A stretch of 64,000 nt of DNA from CAUZIZ01 sp965219005 (GTDB taxonomy: Bacteria; Acidobacteriota; UBA6911; RPQK01; JAJDTT01). Position numbers and translations under genes: made by a program. Below, in pieces: positions 44,093 through 52,737 of the stretch. The stretch lies in contig CBDCMS010000001.1 in assembly GCA_965219005.1 (NCBI GenBank), positions 108,405-172,404 of the forward strand. Direction: 5' to 3'. Under the pieces are notes generated by a model that did no database searches, was not told the origin of the DNA, and was given only the letters and a program-made list of their open reading frames with translations. Every line of letters begins with the position of its first letter. Position 1 is the stretch's first letter.

Positions 44093-44683
44093 CTAGCCGA
44101 TGGGGCTAATCAGCCGATGCAGCGCAGGGATGCTCAGCTTCTCTCCTCCGCGATGGAGCATCCGGTGACAGTTCGCGCAGACCAAGCCGAGATCGCTGAG
44201 CTTAGTGCGCTGCCCGGGTCGCAACTCAGAGAGCGGAACAATATGGTGGCACTCGATGAAGCCCTCCCCAACACTTCCATAGAAATCTGAGAAGTTAAAG
44301 CCGCACACCTCGCAGCTTAGATGGCCGAGTTCTTCGAGAACCTGCGCTTTCTTCTTCCTGACCAGCGAAGAGCTGCGCTCCCTAGTCCGGTGAAGGCGAA
44401 ATAGGACCTTGCCTTCAGGAGCTTCTTCATCGTCATCATCAGCGGGGGCCTGCGGTGCATTAACGTTCTCCTTGATCGCCACCGCGACCTTGCGCAACCG
44501 CAATCTATCGTCGGCGAATTCGTCCCAGACGACTTGCTCGTCTCTCCCACTCCGCGTCAGCCCTGATCCAGTGTAGGACGGATCGAAGCGGAGAAAGTTA
44601 CACAGCTTGATGTAGACGCCGTTAAAGGGAATCTCCCTGCGGACGCTGCAGCGCCTCCTGGGGCATGACCACCTGACCACCAA
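44093..44683 (-). CDS. HNH endonuclease, 5' end chimeric
   Basis: 196 residues. HNH core near the C-terminus: HLSCEVCGFNFSDFYGSVGE, FIECHHIVPLSEL, LVCANCHRMLHRGG, with zinc cysteines and the His-His pair, typical of restriction-type HNH proteins (5-methylcytosine-specific McrA-like or similar). The first ~18 codons (MVVRWSCPRRRCSVRREIP) are antisense to a recombinase tail. The original start was therefore probably lost and the gene is likely 5'-truncated; a new start may still allow expression. Confidence 0.7.
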   Translation of the reverse strand: MVVRWSCPRRRCSVRREIPFNGVYIKLCNFLRFDPSYTGSGLTRSGRDEQVVWDEFADDRLRLRKVAVAIKENVNAPQAPADDDDEEAPEGKVLFRLHRTRERSSSLVRKKKAQVLEELGHLSCEVCGFNFSDFYGSVGEGFIECHHIVPLSELRPGQRTKLSDLGLVCANCHRMLHRGGEKLSIPALHRLISPIG

Positions 44684-44850
44684 GCAGATTTATCTCAACC
44701 TCTCACCCGAGGAGGTGGTGAGGCGATGCGGAAACAGGGTGTCGCCTTTTCTAGCTGAAAGCGCCCTGCCCTTGCCGAGGCTCGGCTCTCCGTGGGAATC
44801 CGTCGTGGTCTGGAAGCACCTCAACCCTGTACGGCGAGTAACGATTTAGC
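44637..44850 (+). pseudogene. Tyrosine recombinase C-terminal remnant
   Basis: Reads LRTLQRLLGHDHLTTKQIYL then NLSPEEVVRRCGNR: the LGH box and catalytic Tyr region of XerC/D-like integrases. The upstream catalytic boxes are missing. Homologous to 11026-11142, including non-coding sequence after it (ttttctagctgaaa). Confidence 0.7.
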
Positions 44851-45097
44851 TGACGAAAAGCTCCAGGATTGGGTCGGTCTGTGATGTCTTCCTCTTATCG
44901 GCACTACGCGGCGGATGGCGTATCCCGCTCCCGCCTTTCTTCGTGTCGCCTCTCCCTTATCGCTCCCTCCTTCGGAGGTAAAGTTCCCTCTTCCCCTAAA
45001 GTTTTCCCGCCCACTGCCGAAAAGATGCCGTGAGGAAGGGAGTCTTGAAATCAGTATTCACAACTCCCCGTTAACAATTTAGTTTTCGCAGCCCACA

Positions 45098-45184
45098 GCG
45101 AAAAGGCAACCCTTGCGCGAAAGCCTTGGGGGCGCAAAGCTGAGACCTACGTCGGCTTCTCGATAGGGTTGATCAGTTGCCGAA
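45098..45184 (+). ncRNA. Cyclic-di-GMP-I (GEMM) riboswitch candidate
   Basis: AGGCAACCC, a hairpin with a GAAA loop, GGGCGCAAAGCT, a second arm with CCTA...TAGGG, and closing AGTTGCCGA. P1 pairs GGCAAC (45105-45110) with GTTGCC (45176-45181). This order matches the GEMM consensus (GGCAAACC, GAAA tetraloop, GGACGCAAAGCC, receptor arm). It ends 34 bp before the subtilase ATG, so it should control that gene. Ligand could be c-di-GMP or cAMP-GMP. 44851-45097 has no other feature. Confidence 0.7.
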
Positions 45185-45217
45185 AGTGGATTCGCGAAAC
45201 CTATGGAGGTTTTCGTG

Positions 45218-47881
45218 ATGAAACGCACTACGTCTCGAATTTCGTCGGTCTCTATCCTGGCGGTTGCCGCCTTTGTCTTTTTCCTTCTAAGTCCAGGTGT
45301 TTCGACCTCTCCTCCTGAAGGGGAGACGATCATCGCTTCGGCTGAGGAAGGGGAGCCGAAGAATGAGTCCATCGTTAGGGAAAGGACTCTTACTTCGGAA
45401 CCATTTGTAGCCGAGAAGCGGACTGGCAAGCGCAGCCCGAGCAACCGACCTCAGCTGCTGCCCTTGCGCAGCAATCCGGTCGTCAGGAACTGGGCTGGGG
45501 GGCCACGCCCTGCAACCAGTGCCACGACTAAGAGCGGCTTTGTTCCCGGGATCAGCTCTCAAGGTAGAGCCCTTGGCGGGCGAAACAGCCAGGCAGCCAG
45601 GACCAAACTCTCCTCCGCCTTGTCTGAGGTGTTGGCTTTGCAAGAGGCCAATCACGACGTCGAGACCGAGATTCCGGTCATCATTCAATCCCATCCAGAT
45701 TCCTATGATTCCAAGAGCGCCCCGACGGCGTTGGCTCAGGCCATGCCTCTCGAGCAGGTAAATGCCCACGCCGGACGGATGAGTGTCAAGGAGCTGCGCC
45801 GGCTGATGGACCGTGGGGACGCGTCCTACATCACCCTGGACATGCCGCTGCATGCCACCAACCACCCGGAGACGGTGGCCGACGACTTCGATCCCGGTAC
45901 CGACTACTCCGGCAACGACGGAAGCGTCAACTGGAGCGGCAACTGGCAGGAGTTCGGAGAATCCAACGGTCCCGGCAGCGGCCGCGTCCGCACCAGGTCT
46001 TCTTCTCGTTGTGCCTCTGGCGAGTGCCTGCGGATCGGTGGAGACGAGACGTCCATCAACAACAAGGGACTGCAGCGGCAGACAGGTACCTTTGGGGCTA
46101 CTTCGATCACTTTGACTTTCAGTTACCGCAGGGATGTAGACGAAACCGGAGGATCGGTGGCCGTCGAGGTCTCAGACAACGGTGGATCCACTTGGAGCAC
46201 CTTGGCCAGCTACTCGCTCAATGGCAACGACTCCAGCCAGGTGTCGCAGAGCTTCGACCTCAGCGACTATGCGTCCGTCAATATGGCGGTGAGGTTTCGC
46301 GGGATCGGTTCTACCGATGAAGACGGATACATCTACTTTGACAACGTTCAGATCAGCTACGAGCTCGGTCCCGGTTTCATCGCCAACGGTTCCAATGCCC
46401 TGCTGGCAACGATCGGACTCGAGCAGTTCTACTCTGGTTCCCGCGCTCAGAACAAGATCGGCCACAGCGGGTACGGCATCGGAGTGGCTGTCTTCGACTC
46501 GGGCATTGGCAGTGTCGGTCAAATCCAGAAGAAGCTCATCGCGGTAGCGCCGACGCAGATCAGCCCCATCGAGACGAAGTTCCCCGCTCAGTCAGTGGAT
46601 TTCACTTCAGGGGCTGCGGTAGTCGCCTCGGACTACAACGATGGCTACGGCCACGGCACCCACGTCAGCGGGATCATCGGAGGTCAGGGCAACTTCTCCT
46701 CCGGACAGTATTCGGGGATCGCTCCGGGCGCGAGTTTCCTTCACATCAAGGTCCTCGACGACAGCGGAGCCGGCTATACCAGCAACCTGATTGCGGCAAT
46801 CGGCTGGTTGATCGCCAACAAGGACACCTACAACGTCCGGGTCGCCAATCTCTCCGTCGGCCATCCGGCGATCGAATCCTTCGAGACCGATCCGCTTTGC
46901 CAGGCCGTGCGCGACCTGGTGGCAGCAGGCATCGTCACCGTGGTCTCGGCCGGCAATCTGGGGAAGACCTCCGAATACGCCGAGATCTGGGGAGGCATCA
47001 CCAGTCCGGGGACGGAGCCCTCCGCCATCACTGTGGGGGCGGCCAACACGAAGGGGACCGTCACGCACGCCGATGACGTGGCCACCACCTACAGTTCTCG
47101 CGGCTACTCGCTGCCTGATGGCCTATTCAAGCCCGACCTGGTTGCTCCCGGAAACGACATCCCGTCGCTGAAGGCCGACAATTGTGGAATCGCCGCCAAC
47201 CATCCGGGATTGGTCGTTGATGCCTATCACATGTCGCTGAGCGGGACCAGCATGTCCACGGCCATGGTCAGCGGGGTGGCAGCCCTGATGCTGGAGGCCA
47301 ATCCGGATCTGAATCCCAACCTGGTCAAGGCCATCCTGCTGTTGACCGCTTCCAAGATGGACCAGGTCCATCCGCTGGAGCAGGGCAATGGTTTCTTGAA
47401 CGCCTACACGGCCATCAAGCTGGCTGAGGTGATGGACGTCTCCAGTCACAGCGTGACAGCCAACATCGATCCCCACTGGATCCTGGAAGGGGAGACCGGA
47501 GAGGAAGAAGTCTGGTCAGGAGGCGCCTTCGTCTTCGGCGACCGGCTCTTCTACAGCGATATGGTCAATCCGAACGCCGGCTTGTGGGGGAACTCCATCC
47601 TGTGGAGCGACTCCATTCTGTGGAGTGACTCGATCCTGTGGAGTGACTCGATCCTGTGGAGCGATTCGATCTTCTGGAGCGACTCGATCCTGTGGTCGGA
47701 CAGCATCCTCTGGAGCGATTCCATTCTCTGGAGTGACTCGATCGTCTGGAGCGACTCGATCCTGTGGTCGGATTCGATCCTATGGAGTGATTCGATCCTA
47801 TGGTCAGACTCCATCCTGTGGAGTGACTCCATCATGTGGTCCGACAGCATTTTCTGGTCGGATTTTGCGGGGGACAATTAG
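45218..47881 (+). CDS. Secreted S8 subtilase with SILWSD repeat tail
   Basis: 887 residues from ATG 45218 (GGAGG 7 nt upstream). Signal peptide; prodomain; an inserted beta-sandwich (about 215-380, ITLTFSYRRDVDETGG); S8 catalytic domain with Asp (GVAVFDSGIG, about 426), His (YGHGTHVSGIIGG, about 478), oxyanion Asn (VSAGNLG) and Ser (SLSGTSMSTAMVSGVAA, about 680). After residue 785 come 15 tandem SILWSD hexapeptides (variants SIF, SIV, SIM), likely forming a stacked beta structure. Exported protease, probably surface-associated. Under the putative riboswitch. Confidence 0.9.
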   Translation: MKRTTSRISSVSILAVAAFVFFLLSPGVSTSPPEGETIIASAEEGEPKNESIVRERTLTSEPFVAEKRTGKRSPSNRPQLLPLRSNPVVRNWAGGPRPATSATTKSGFVPGISSQGRALGGRNSQAARTKLSSALSEVLALQEANHDVETEIPVIIQSHPDSYDSKSAPTALAQAMPLEQVNAHAGRMSVKELRRLMDRGDASYITLDMPLHATNHPETVADDFDPGTDYSGNDGSVNWSGNWQEFGESNGPGSGRVRTRSSSRCASGECLRIGGDETSINNKGLQRQTGTFGATSITLTFSYRRDVDETGGSVAVEVSDNGGSTWSTLASYSLNGNDSSQVSQSFDLSDYASVNMAVRFRGIGSTDEDGYIYFDNVQISYELGPGFIANGSNALLATIGLEQFYSGSRAQNKIGHSGYGIGVAVFDSGIGSVGQIQKKLIAVAPTQISPIETKFPAQSVDFTSGAAVVASDYNDGYGHGTHVSGIIGGQGNFSSGQYSGIAPGASFLHIKVLDDSGAGYTSNLIAAIGWLIANKDTYNVRVANLSVGHPAIESFETDPLCQAVRDLVAAGIVTVVSAGNLGKTSEYAEIWGGITSPGTEPSAITVGAANTKGTVTHADDVATTYSSRGYSLPDGLFKPDLVAPGNDIPSLKADNCGIAANHPGLVVDAYHMSLSGTSMSTAMVSGVAALMLEANPDLNPNLVKAILLLTASKMDQVHPLEQGNGFLNAYTAIKLAEVMDVSSHSVTANIDPHWILEGETGEEEVWSGGAFVFGDRLFYSDMVNPNAGLWGNSILWSDSILWSDSILWSDSILWSDSIFWSDSILWSDSILWSDSILWSDSIVWSDSILWSDSILWSDSILWSDSILWSDSIMWSDSIFWSDFAGDN

Positions 47882-47996
47882 TCAGGATGAAGGAGCGAAC
47901 GATGCAAGGCACGTAGCGATTCACGAAACAAGATAATCGCAGCCGAGGTGAGAGCTCAGTGGACACAGATCCTCCGCATGTTCCGGTAGGGCACAG

Positions 47997-48758
47997 ATGA
48001 AACAGGGCAAAACATTCTTCTTCAAAGATCCAATCCCCGTGCCGGCCAGACTCTATGTCCTGGCCGTCATCACCCTGGGATTTGCGGTCGCCCTGTATTG
48101 CCTTTCTCGGATTGCTGCTGAAGCGTCCTGGCAGTGGCTGTACCTGGCGGGCTTGACCGTTGTCACCAGTTGTTTTGCGATCCGGATTCCGTTGAACCTC
48201 GGCAAAAAGGGCTCGCTGTCGATCAGCATCAGCGACTTTTGTATCTTTGCGGCCCTCCTGCTGTTCGGCCCTGACGTCGCCGTTCTCATTGCCATGATTG
48301 AAGCGATCGTCAGCAGCCTTCGAGTCAAGATCAAGAGACTTTACAAGTATCTTTTCAATGTGGCCCAGCTGGCACTGGTCGCCTTTGTCGTTGGTGAAGT
48401 GTTCTATCAACTGCAGAGCGGAAGGATCCCGCTGGATTGGACTCAAGGGATCGCTGTTCCCCCACTCCTCGTGAAGATCTTGTTTTGTAGTCTCCTGTAC
48501 TTCCTCCTCAATTCAGTCTTGGTGGCCGTCGCGATGGTGCTGGTGTCGGGGCAGTCGCTGACGCTCTTGTGGAAAAAAAACTTTCTCTGGGCCTCGCCCA
48601 CCAACCTCTTCAACGCCTCGGTGGCAGCAACAGTGGCTTTTCTCACCACCCAACCCATCGCTTTTGCCATCGTGTTAGGAGTCCTCCCGCTGATCTTATG
48701 CACCTATTATGCCTACCGCATCAACCTGTGCCGCCAGCCGGCGCCGGCAGCCGACTGA
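47997..48758 (+). CDS. Multi-span membrane protein, sensor-module-like
   Basis: 253 residues with six to seven hydrophobic helices (YVLAVITLGFAVALYCL, FCIFAALLLFGPDVAVLIAM, LLYFLLNSVLVAVAMVLV, FAIVLGVLPLILCTYYAY). ISDFCIFAALLLFGPDVA and YLFNVAQLALVAF resemble the membrane input module found in front of HD-GYP or GGDEF domains in acidobacteria. Here the protein stops right after the last helix (CRQPAPAAD), so it is either stand-alone or lost its output domain. 116 bp after the riboswitch-controlled subtilase. No output domain is seen downstream (48759-49219 empty). Confidence 0.5.
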   Translation: MKQGKTFFFKDPIPVPARLYVLAVITLGFAVALYCLSRIAAEASWQWLYLAGLTVVTSCFAIRIPLNLGKKGSLSISISDFCIFAALLLFGPDVAVLIAMIEAIVSSLRVKIKRLYKYLFNVAQLALVAFVVGEVFYQLQSGRIPLDWTQGIAVPPLLVKILFCSLLYFLLNSVLVAVAMVLVSGQSLTLLWKKNFLWASPTNLFNASVAATVAFLTTQPIAFAIVLGVLPLILCTYYAYRINLCRQPAPAAD

Positions 48759-49219
48759 GGAGGAACCTGGGTCAACACACGGCTTTTCTCCCGGAGGCTC
48801 CCGGCTCAGTCTGTATGCGTCCTTAGCGGCAAGCATGCGAAGAATTACTCTGCACGTCACACACGGACCTTTCTTGCTCGCACCCGTTCGGTGTTGGGAG
48901 GAGAGGAGACCTTGGAAAAGAATTTCACTGGAAGAGTGGTACGTTGGTCTCCGGGGCAGCGAGGGCAGTCACCACCCCGGTTTCTAGATGATTCAGTAAA
49001 GGGTGAGGTAAATCCAGTGTACGAGCGGCGTGAAAATCAGAAAGTGATCCTCATCACGCCCAGTGTGGGATTCAAACCAGTCGCTTTTCCACCAACCTTT
49101 TTGCTACAATCCTCGTAGCTGTTCACGCCACAGGGAACCTTCCCGAGCGGCCCTTAGATCACCGAAAAATGCGCGCAACAGAGCCCGCCAAACGGCGACC
49201 ATCCACGGGAGGATTGCAG

Positions 49220-50143
49220 ATGGGAAAGCTTGTCACACTAGGATCGCACCGGAAGCGATCCGCACTGAAATCCACGCCCCTAAAGCGTCGCAAGAAGTTC
49301 ACCCTGACCTGCTCCTATAGCGGCGCGCCAGGGATGGAGTGGCATGCGAGGATTCAGTTCATCGCCAAAGACAAGGGTTTCGAGTGCTGGGATACCGCCG
49401 AGCACGGCATGTGGGAGACGCCTGGGGAAGAGGAACTGCCGCATCGCGTCGCCACAAGCGATGCACCGCTGACCTGGCGCACAGCTGCGCGGGTGTTGTC
49501 CGAGCGCGGCAACTACGAGTCGATTCCGGAGTGCTCGTTGGCGTTTGTCACGGTGGACGGTCTTAAGGGCTGGCAGGCCGACATGTTGGCGCTCTGCTGG
49601 TGCCGGTTTGGCGAGGATCAGGACCGCGACTACTGCCCGGATTTTCTCAGCCTCAGTGACAGCGATTTGGCAGCGCTCGGGAAGGAGTATGGCAGCTTCC
49701 TTCCATGCTGGGGCGAGAAGGGTTCGTTCCTCGTCGCGTACGAGAAGATCGTCGAGTTGTGCGACGACGAAACAGAATATGACGAGCCTCACCCAGCGGG
49801 CTTCAAGGAGTACTCTCTCGGCCAGCTTTTGGACCACTTCAAAATCGCGCGGGGCGCTGGAATGCTGCAACGGCTGATGGAGGCACTGGTCGCCGAGGGG
49901 GAGCGTCGGGAAGGCCAGATTGAGCTGTTCGAACGCGACATCGAAGCGGCCATCGACGAGGCAACGAAGGATATTCCGCCGCCGAAAAATCGGAACGCGG
50001 CAGTGGCGATCGGCATGAGGGTGCGGCCGCTGAGGGAGTATATCTATTGCTACCTGGAAAAATTCGGCGGGGCGCCGGAAGGCAAGCACCAGGTGGAAGG
50101 GAAAGAGGTTTATTTCGGGCGGCGCGAGGTAGCGGTGATGTAA
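49220..50143 (+). CDS. Conserved-looking protein of unknown function
   Basis: 307 residues from ATG 49220 (gggagg 7 nt upstream). Not recognised. Basic start (HRKRSALKSTPLKRRKKF), then a globular region rich in Trp, Cys and acidic residues (FIAKDKGFECWDTAEHGMWE, ADMLALCWCRFGEDQDRDYC), and a helical C-terminal part (IELFERDIEAAIDEATKDIP). No signal peptide. A weak extended -10 (TGCTACAAT, 49102-49110) lies upstream. Confidence 0.5.
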   Translation: MGKLVTLGSHRKRSALKSTPLKRRKKFTLTCSYSGAPGMEWHARIQFIAKDKGFECWDTAEHGMWETPGEEELPHRVATSDAPLTWRTAARVLSERGNYESIPECSLAFVTVDGLKGWQADMLALCWCRFGEDQDRDYCPDFLSLSDSDLAALGKEYGSFLPCWGEKGSFLVAYEKIVELCDDETEYDEPHPAGFKEYSLGQLLDHFKIARGAGMLQRLMEALVAEGERREGQIELFERDIEAAIDEATKDIPPPKNRNAAVAIGMRVRPLREYIYCYLEKFGGAPEGKHQVEGKEVYFGRREVAVM

Positions 50144-50249
50144 TGAACAGCAGGCCGATTCGTTGAAGTTTGGGGTAACTCAAGCTCCGGGATTTGACAC
50201 AAAGCTTGGAACACTGCTAGGTTCTGACCGCTCACCACGTCTATAACTC

Positions 50250-50705
50250 ATGGAAGATAAAGAAAGCCAGGCGCACAGTCTTGTGATCAAGTATATGTGG
50301 CGGTCCACGGCGATTGGACTCATTCCTGCTCCTATTGTCGACTTTACCACGATCACAGCGGTCCAGCTCCCGATGCTGAGTAAGCTCTCGAAGATCTATG
50401 GAGTTCCGTTCCACGAGCGCAGAGCTAAGCCGCTTGTTAGCTTGCTGCTAAGTTCTATTCCTGTCCCCGCAAGCACGCTGAAAGCTGTCCCTTTTGTCGG
50501 AGGGGTTCTTGGGACGCTCACGACGCCGGTTTTCGTAGGTGCTGCGACGTATGCCGTCGGCACGGTCTTCATGCGACACTTCGAGTCCGGTGGGAGACTC
50601 CTTGACTTCGATCCGGACAAAGTGAGGGAATCTTTCAAACAGGAGTTTGAAAAAGGCCGCCGTTCAATAACGGAGAAACAAGAAGAAAAGACAAGAGAGA
50701 CGTAG
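50250..50705 (+). CDS. DUF697-family membrane protein
   Basis: 151 residues. IKYMWRSTAIGLIPAPIVDF followed by a GVPFHERRAKPLVSLLLSSI region and two hydrophobic segments (VPFVGGVLGTLTTPVFVGAA) are typical of DUF697/YcjF-like proteins, which often accompany GTPases. Acidic-basic tail. No GTPase gene is next to it. Role unknown. Confidence 0.7.
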   Translation: MEDKESQAHSLVIKYMWRSTAIGLIPAPIVDFTTITAVQLPMLSKLSKIYGVPFHERRAKPLVSLLLSSIPVPASTLKAVPFVGGVLGTLTTPVFVGAATYAVGTVFMRHFESGGRLLDFDPDKVRESFKQEFEKGRRSITEKQEEKTRET

Positions 50706-50769
50706 ATCCAGGCGAGAGGAGGAGAGACTCAGTGGACCTGCTCCTGTCAGCTCGCCACCAATAGCTCCA

Positions 50770-50955
50770 TCAAAGCTCCGCCCTCTTCAGCAGCTCCGAC
50801 AGCTCGATCTTCAAAACCGAAGCCGCTCCGTGCATGACGCCCAAGGTGGGGTTTCTCTGTCCGCGCTCAATGCCGCCGATGTAGGAGATGTCTAAAACGC
50901 AGGCATCTGCGAGTTGCTGCTGGCTCATCCCGTGCTTCAGTCGTAGCTCCCTCTA
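50770..50955 (-). pseudogene. XRE-type helix-turn-helix regulator, N-terminus interrupted
   Basis: The frame reads RELRLKHGMSQQQLADACVL, DISYIGGIERGQRNPTLGVM and ALKIELSELLKRAEL-type residues: a complete XRE helix-turn-helix. An in-frame TAG precedes RELRLKHG, and the only ATG (50938) would start inside helix 1. Probably broken, or a short fragment of a restriction-modification or toxin-antitoxin regulator. Confidence 0.6.
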
Positions 50956-51035
50956 GCTGAAGCTTTCCACCGAGCGAGGCGATGTTTCAGTGGTCTCTGA
51001 GCACTCATAATCATTCTCTCCGACTTGGCTCAGCG

Positions 51036-51866
51036 CTACCTGGAGGGATAGACCGGCTGGAGTCGCTTAATGCCGCTTTGATCCGCGACTTTCAACATAG
51101 AGCCGACTCGGTCGACGAGCGGGAACTCGACACCCCCTTCCAATAGCCGACGGAGTTTATCGGCTTCGTTGGTGCAACAGTAATTGATACGAATGCCTCG
51201 CTCTCTTAACCGTTTCGTATGAGCGGGATCGACCGAGTCACCGCCCAGAAGTTGAATGAATTCGGCTTTCATCTCGATTGTTTCGTTGATGTACTGCAGC
51301 GAGCTGGCCTGTCGCTCCATGTTGCAGATCATGATGCGAGAATGGACTCGCTTGGCGGCACGAGCAGCCTCGACTCCGCAGGCCAGAAAGGCCTGATATA
51401 GACGCTCGCTGGCAACGATCCGCTTCGTCACCTTCTCGGCCAGCTCTGCTCCGCCCTTCAGATGTACATTCAGCCAGATGTTCTTGGGCATGATCGCGAG
51501 AGCTTCATCCAAGGTAGGAGTTCGCTCGTTCTTGAACTGGTCGCCCTTCCACGATCCGGCATCGAGTTTCTTTAACTCGGCCAACGTCAACTGTGATACC
51601 GGGCCTTTGCCATTGGTGGTCCGGTCAACCGTCGCGTCGTGCATCAAAACCAGTTGTCCATCCTTGCTCAACGCTACATCGAACTCGATCATCTGCGCAC
51701 CCAAGCGAATCGCCTGACGAAACGCCGCCAGCGTGTTCTCGGGATGTGTGTCGCTCGCGCCGCGATGGGCACAAACCCCGCGCACCGGCATCTTGACTTC
51801 GCCTTGTAAGTGGCCGCAAGAAACGGAAAGACACGCGAAAGAAAGCAGGAGAGGCAAACGCGTCAT
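51036..51866 (-). CDS. Glycerophosphodiester phosphodiesterase
   Basis: 276 residues, lipoprotein-like signal (FACLSVSC). GDPD barrel motifs: CAHRGASDTHPENTLAAFRQ (His and Arg), IEFDVALSKDGQLVLMHDAT (Glu, Asp, His), VDRTTNGKGPVSQLTLAELK, and NVHLKGGAELAEKV where family members have N-x-E-x-K; here the Glu is His, so activity may be altered. Hydrolyses glycerophosphodiesters to glycerol-3-phosphate and an alcohol. A 62-codon frame upstream (51863-52051) overlaps its start by 4 bp but is unrecognised. Confidence 0.85.
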   Translation of the reverse strand: MTRLPLLLSFACLSVSCGHLQGEVKMPVRGVCAHRGASDTHPENTLAAFRQAIRLGAQMIEFDVALSKDGQLVLMHDATVDRTTNGKGPVSQLTLAELKKLDAGSWKGDQFKNERTPTLDEALAIMPKNIWLNVHLKGGAELAEKVTKRIVASERLYQAFLACGVEAARAAKRVHSRIMICNMERQASSLQYINETIEMKAEFIQLLGGDSVDPAHTKRLRERGIRINYCCTNEADKLRRLLEGGVEFPLVDRVGSMLKVADQSGIKRLQPVYPSR

Positions 51867-52205
51867 CGATTTGTTCTCTGAATAGAAGGCTTCTGCCTAG
51901 CTCTCCGTCGCTTCTTTTCCAGGATTCGGCGATTTTTCTGGATTACTGCGTCTACGTCGAACTTGGTGGGTCGGAACAGCTTTGTAATGATTTCCAACAT
52001 ATGGAAAGCACAGAAGAGAGCCTGAGAGAGACTCCCAGATCCTCCAGGCAACTACGGGGAAGAATCCTAGCAACCGAACGTGACACTATCAGTGTCCCTA
52101 ATGGTCTTGTGAGTCTGTTTCCCCAACCATCCGAGCAGCACTTCATCAATTCGTCTGAGCCGGACTTCTCCCAAAAACCGCATGTCCGAGGTGGAGGAGA
52201 AAAGA

Positions 52206-52679
52206 ATGAAAGCACAAAACCTTCTCAGCGTGACACTCTTTCTGTTGTTATCCATCTCTTCGCTGCAAGCCGGAGTCGTTCCTGGTCGATGGGAAAAACT
52301 CGACAGCCAGGGTTCGGGAACCCAGCTGATCATCATCGTCGACAGCGGAGATCGCATGGGATGTAACTTCAAAAGCTCTAGCTCGGGCGATCTAACCGTC
52401 ATAGATCAAACCGGAATTGAGAGAATCCTTCCCAAATCAGGAGTGCGCAAGATCGTGAGCGCCAGGCGCAGAGTCAATGACAGCGTTATCAGAGGCGGTC
52501 TGATCGGAGCAGCAGTAGGGGCACTAGCCATCCTTCCCTTTGCCGTCATACTGAGGGACGGAGGCGGCGGAAAAGAAGTCGCATTGGATGTCTTGCCATT
52601 CGCCGGCATTGGGGCAGGAGTCGGAACCGCCCTCGATTTAGCCATCAAGGAAAGAGAAGTGCTTTACATTGCCCCTTGA
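52206..52679 (+). CDS. Secreted protein of unknown function
   Basis: 157 residues from ATG 52206 (gaggagaaa upstream). Signal peptide (MKAQNLLSVTLFLLLSISSL, QAG). Middle region (IVDSGDRMGCNFKSSSSGDL, VIDQTGIERILPKSGVRKI) like an SH3/LSM-type small beta barrel. Then two glycine-rich hydrophobic helices (IRGGLIGAAVGALAILPFAV, PFAGIGAGVGTALDLAI). Common architecture in acidobacteria; function unknown. Confidence 0.65.
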   Translation: MKAQNLLSVTLFLLLSISSLQAGVVPGRWEKLDSQGSGTQLIIIVDSGDRMGCNFKSSSSGDLTVIDQTGIERILPKSGVRKIVSARRRVNDSVIRGGLIGAAVGALAILPFAVILRDGGGGKEVALDVLPFAGIGAGVGTALDLAIKEREVLYIAP

Positions 52680-52737
52680 CCGAATCTCTAGCAATCGACC
52701 CGAGCCGGGTCTCGCCAATCAGCCAAACGGGGATTCT

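Noticed and set aside
47592..47865. Short regular repeats resembling a CRISPR array
   Set aside because: 18-bp period without spacers, in frame, encoding SILWSD; no cas genes in the window.
48759..49219. HD-GYP or GGDEF output domain after the membrane protein
   Set aside because: No frame in this stretch carries HD, GYP or GGDEF motifs.
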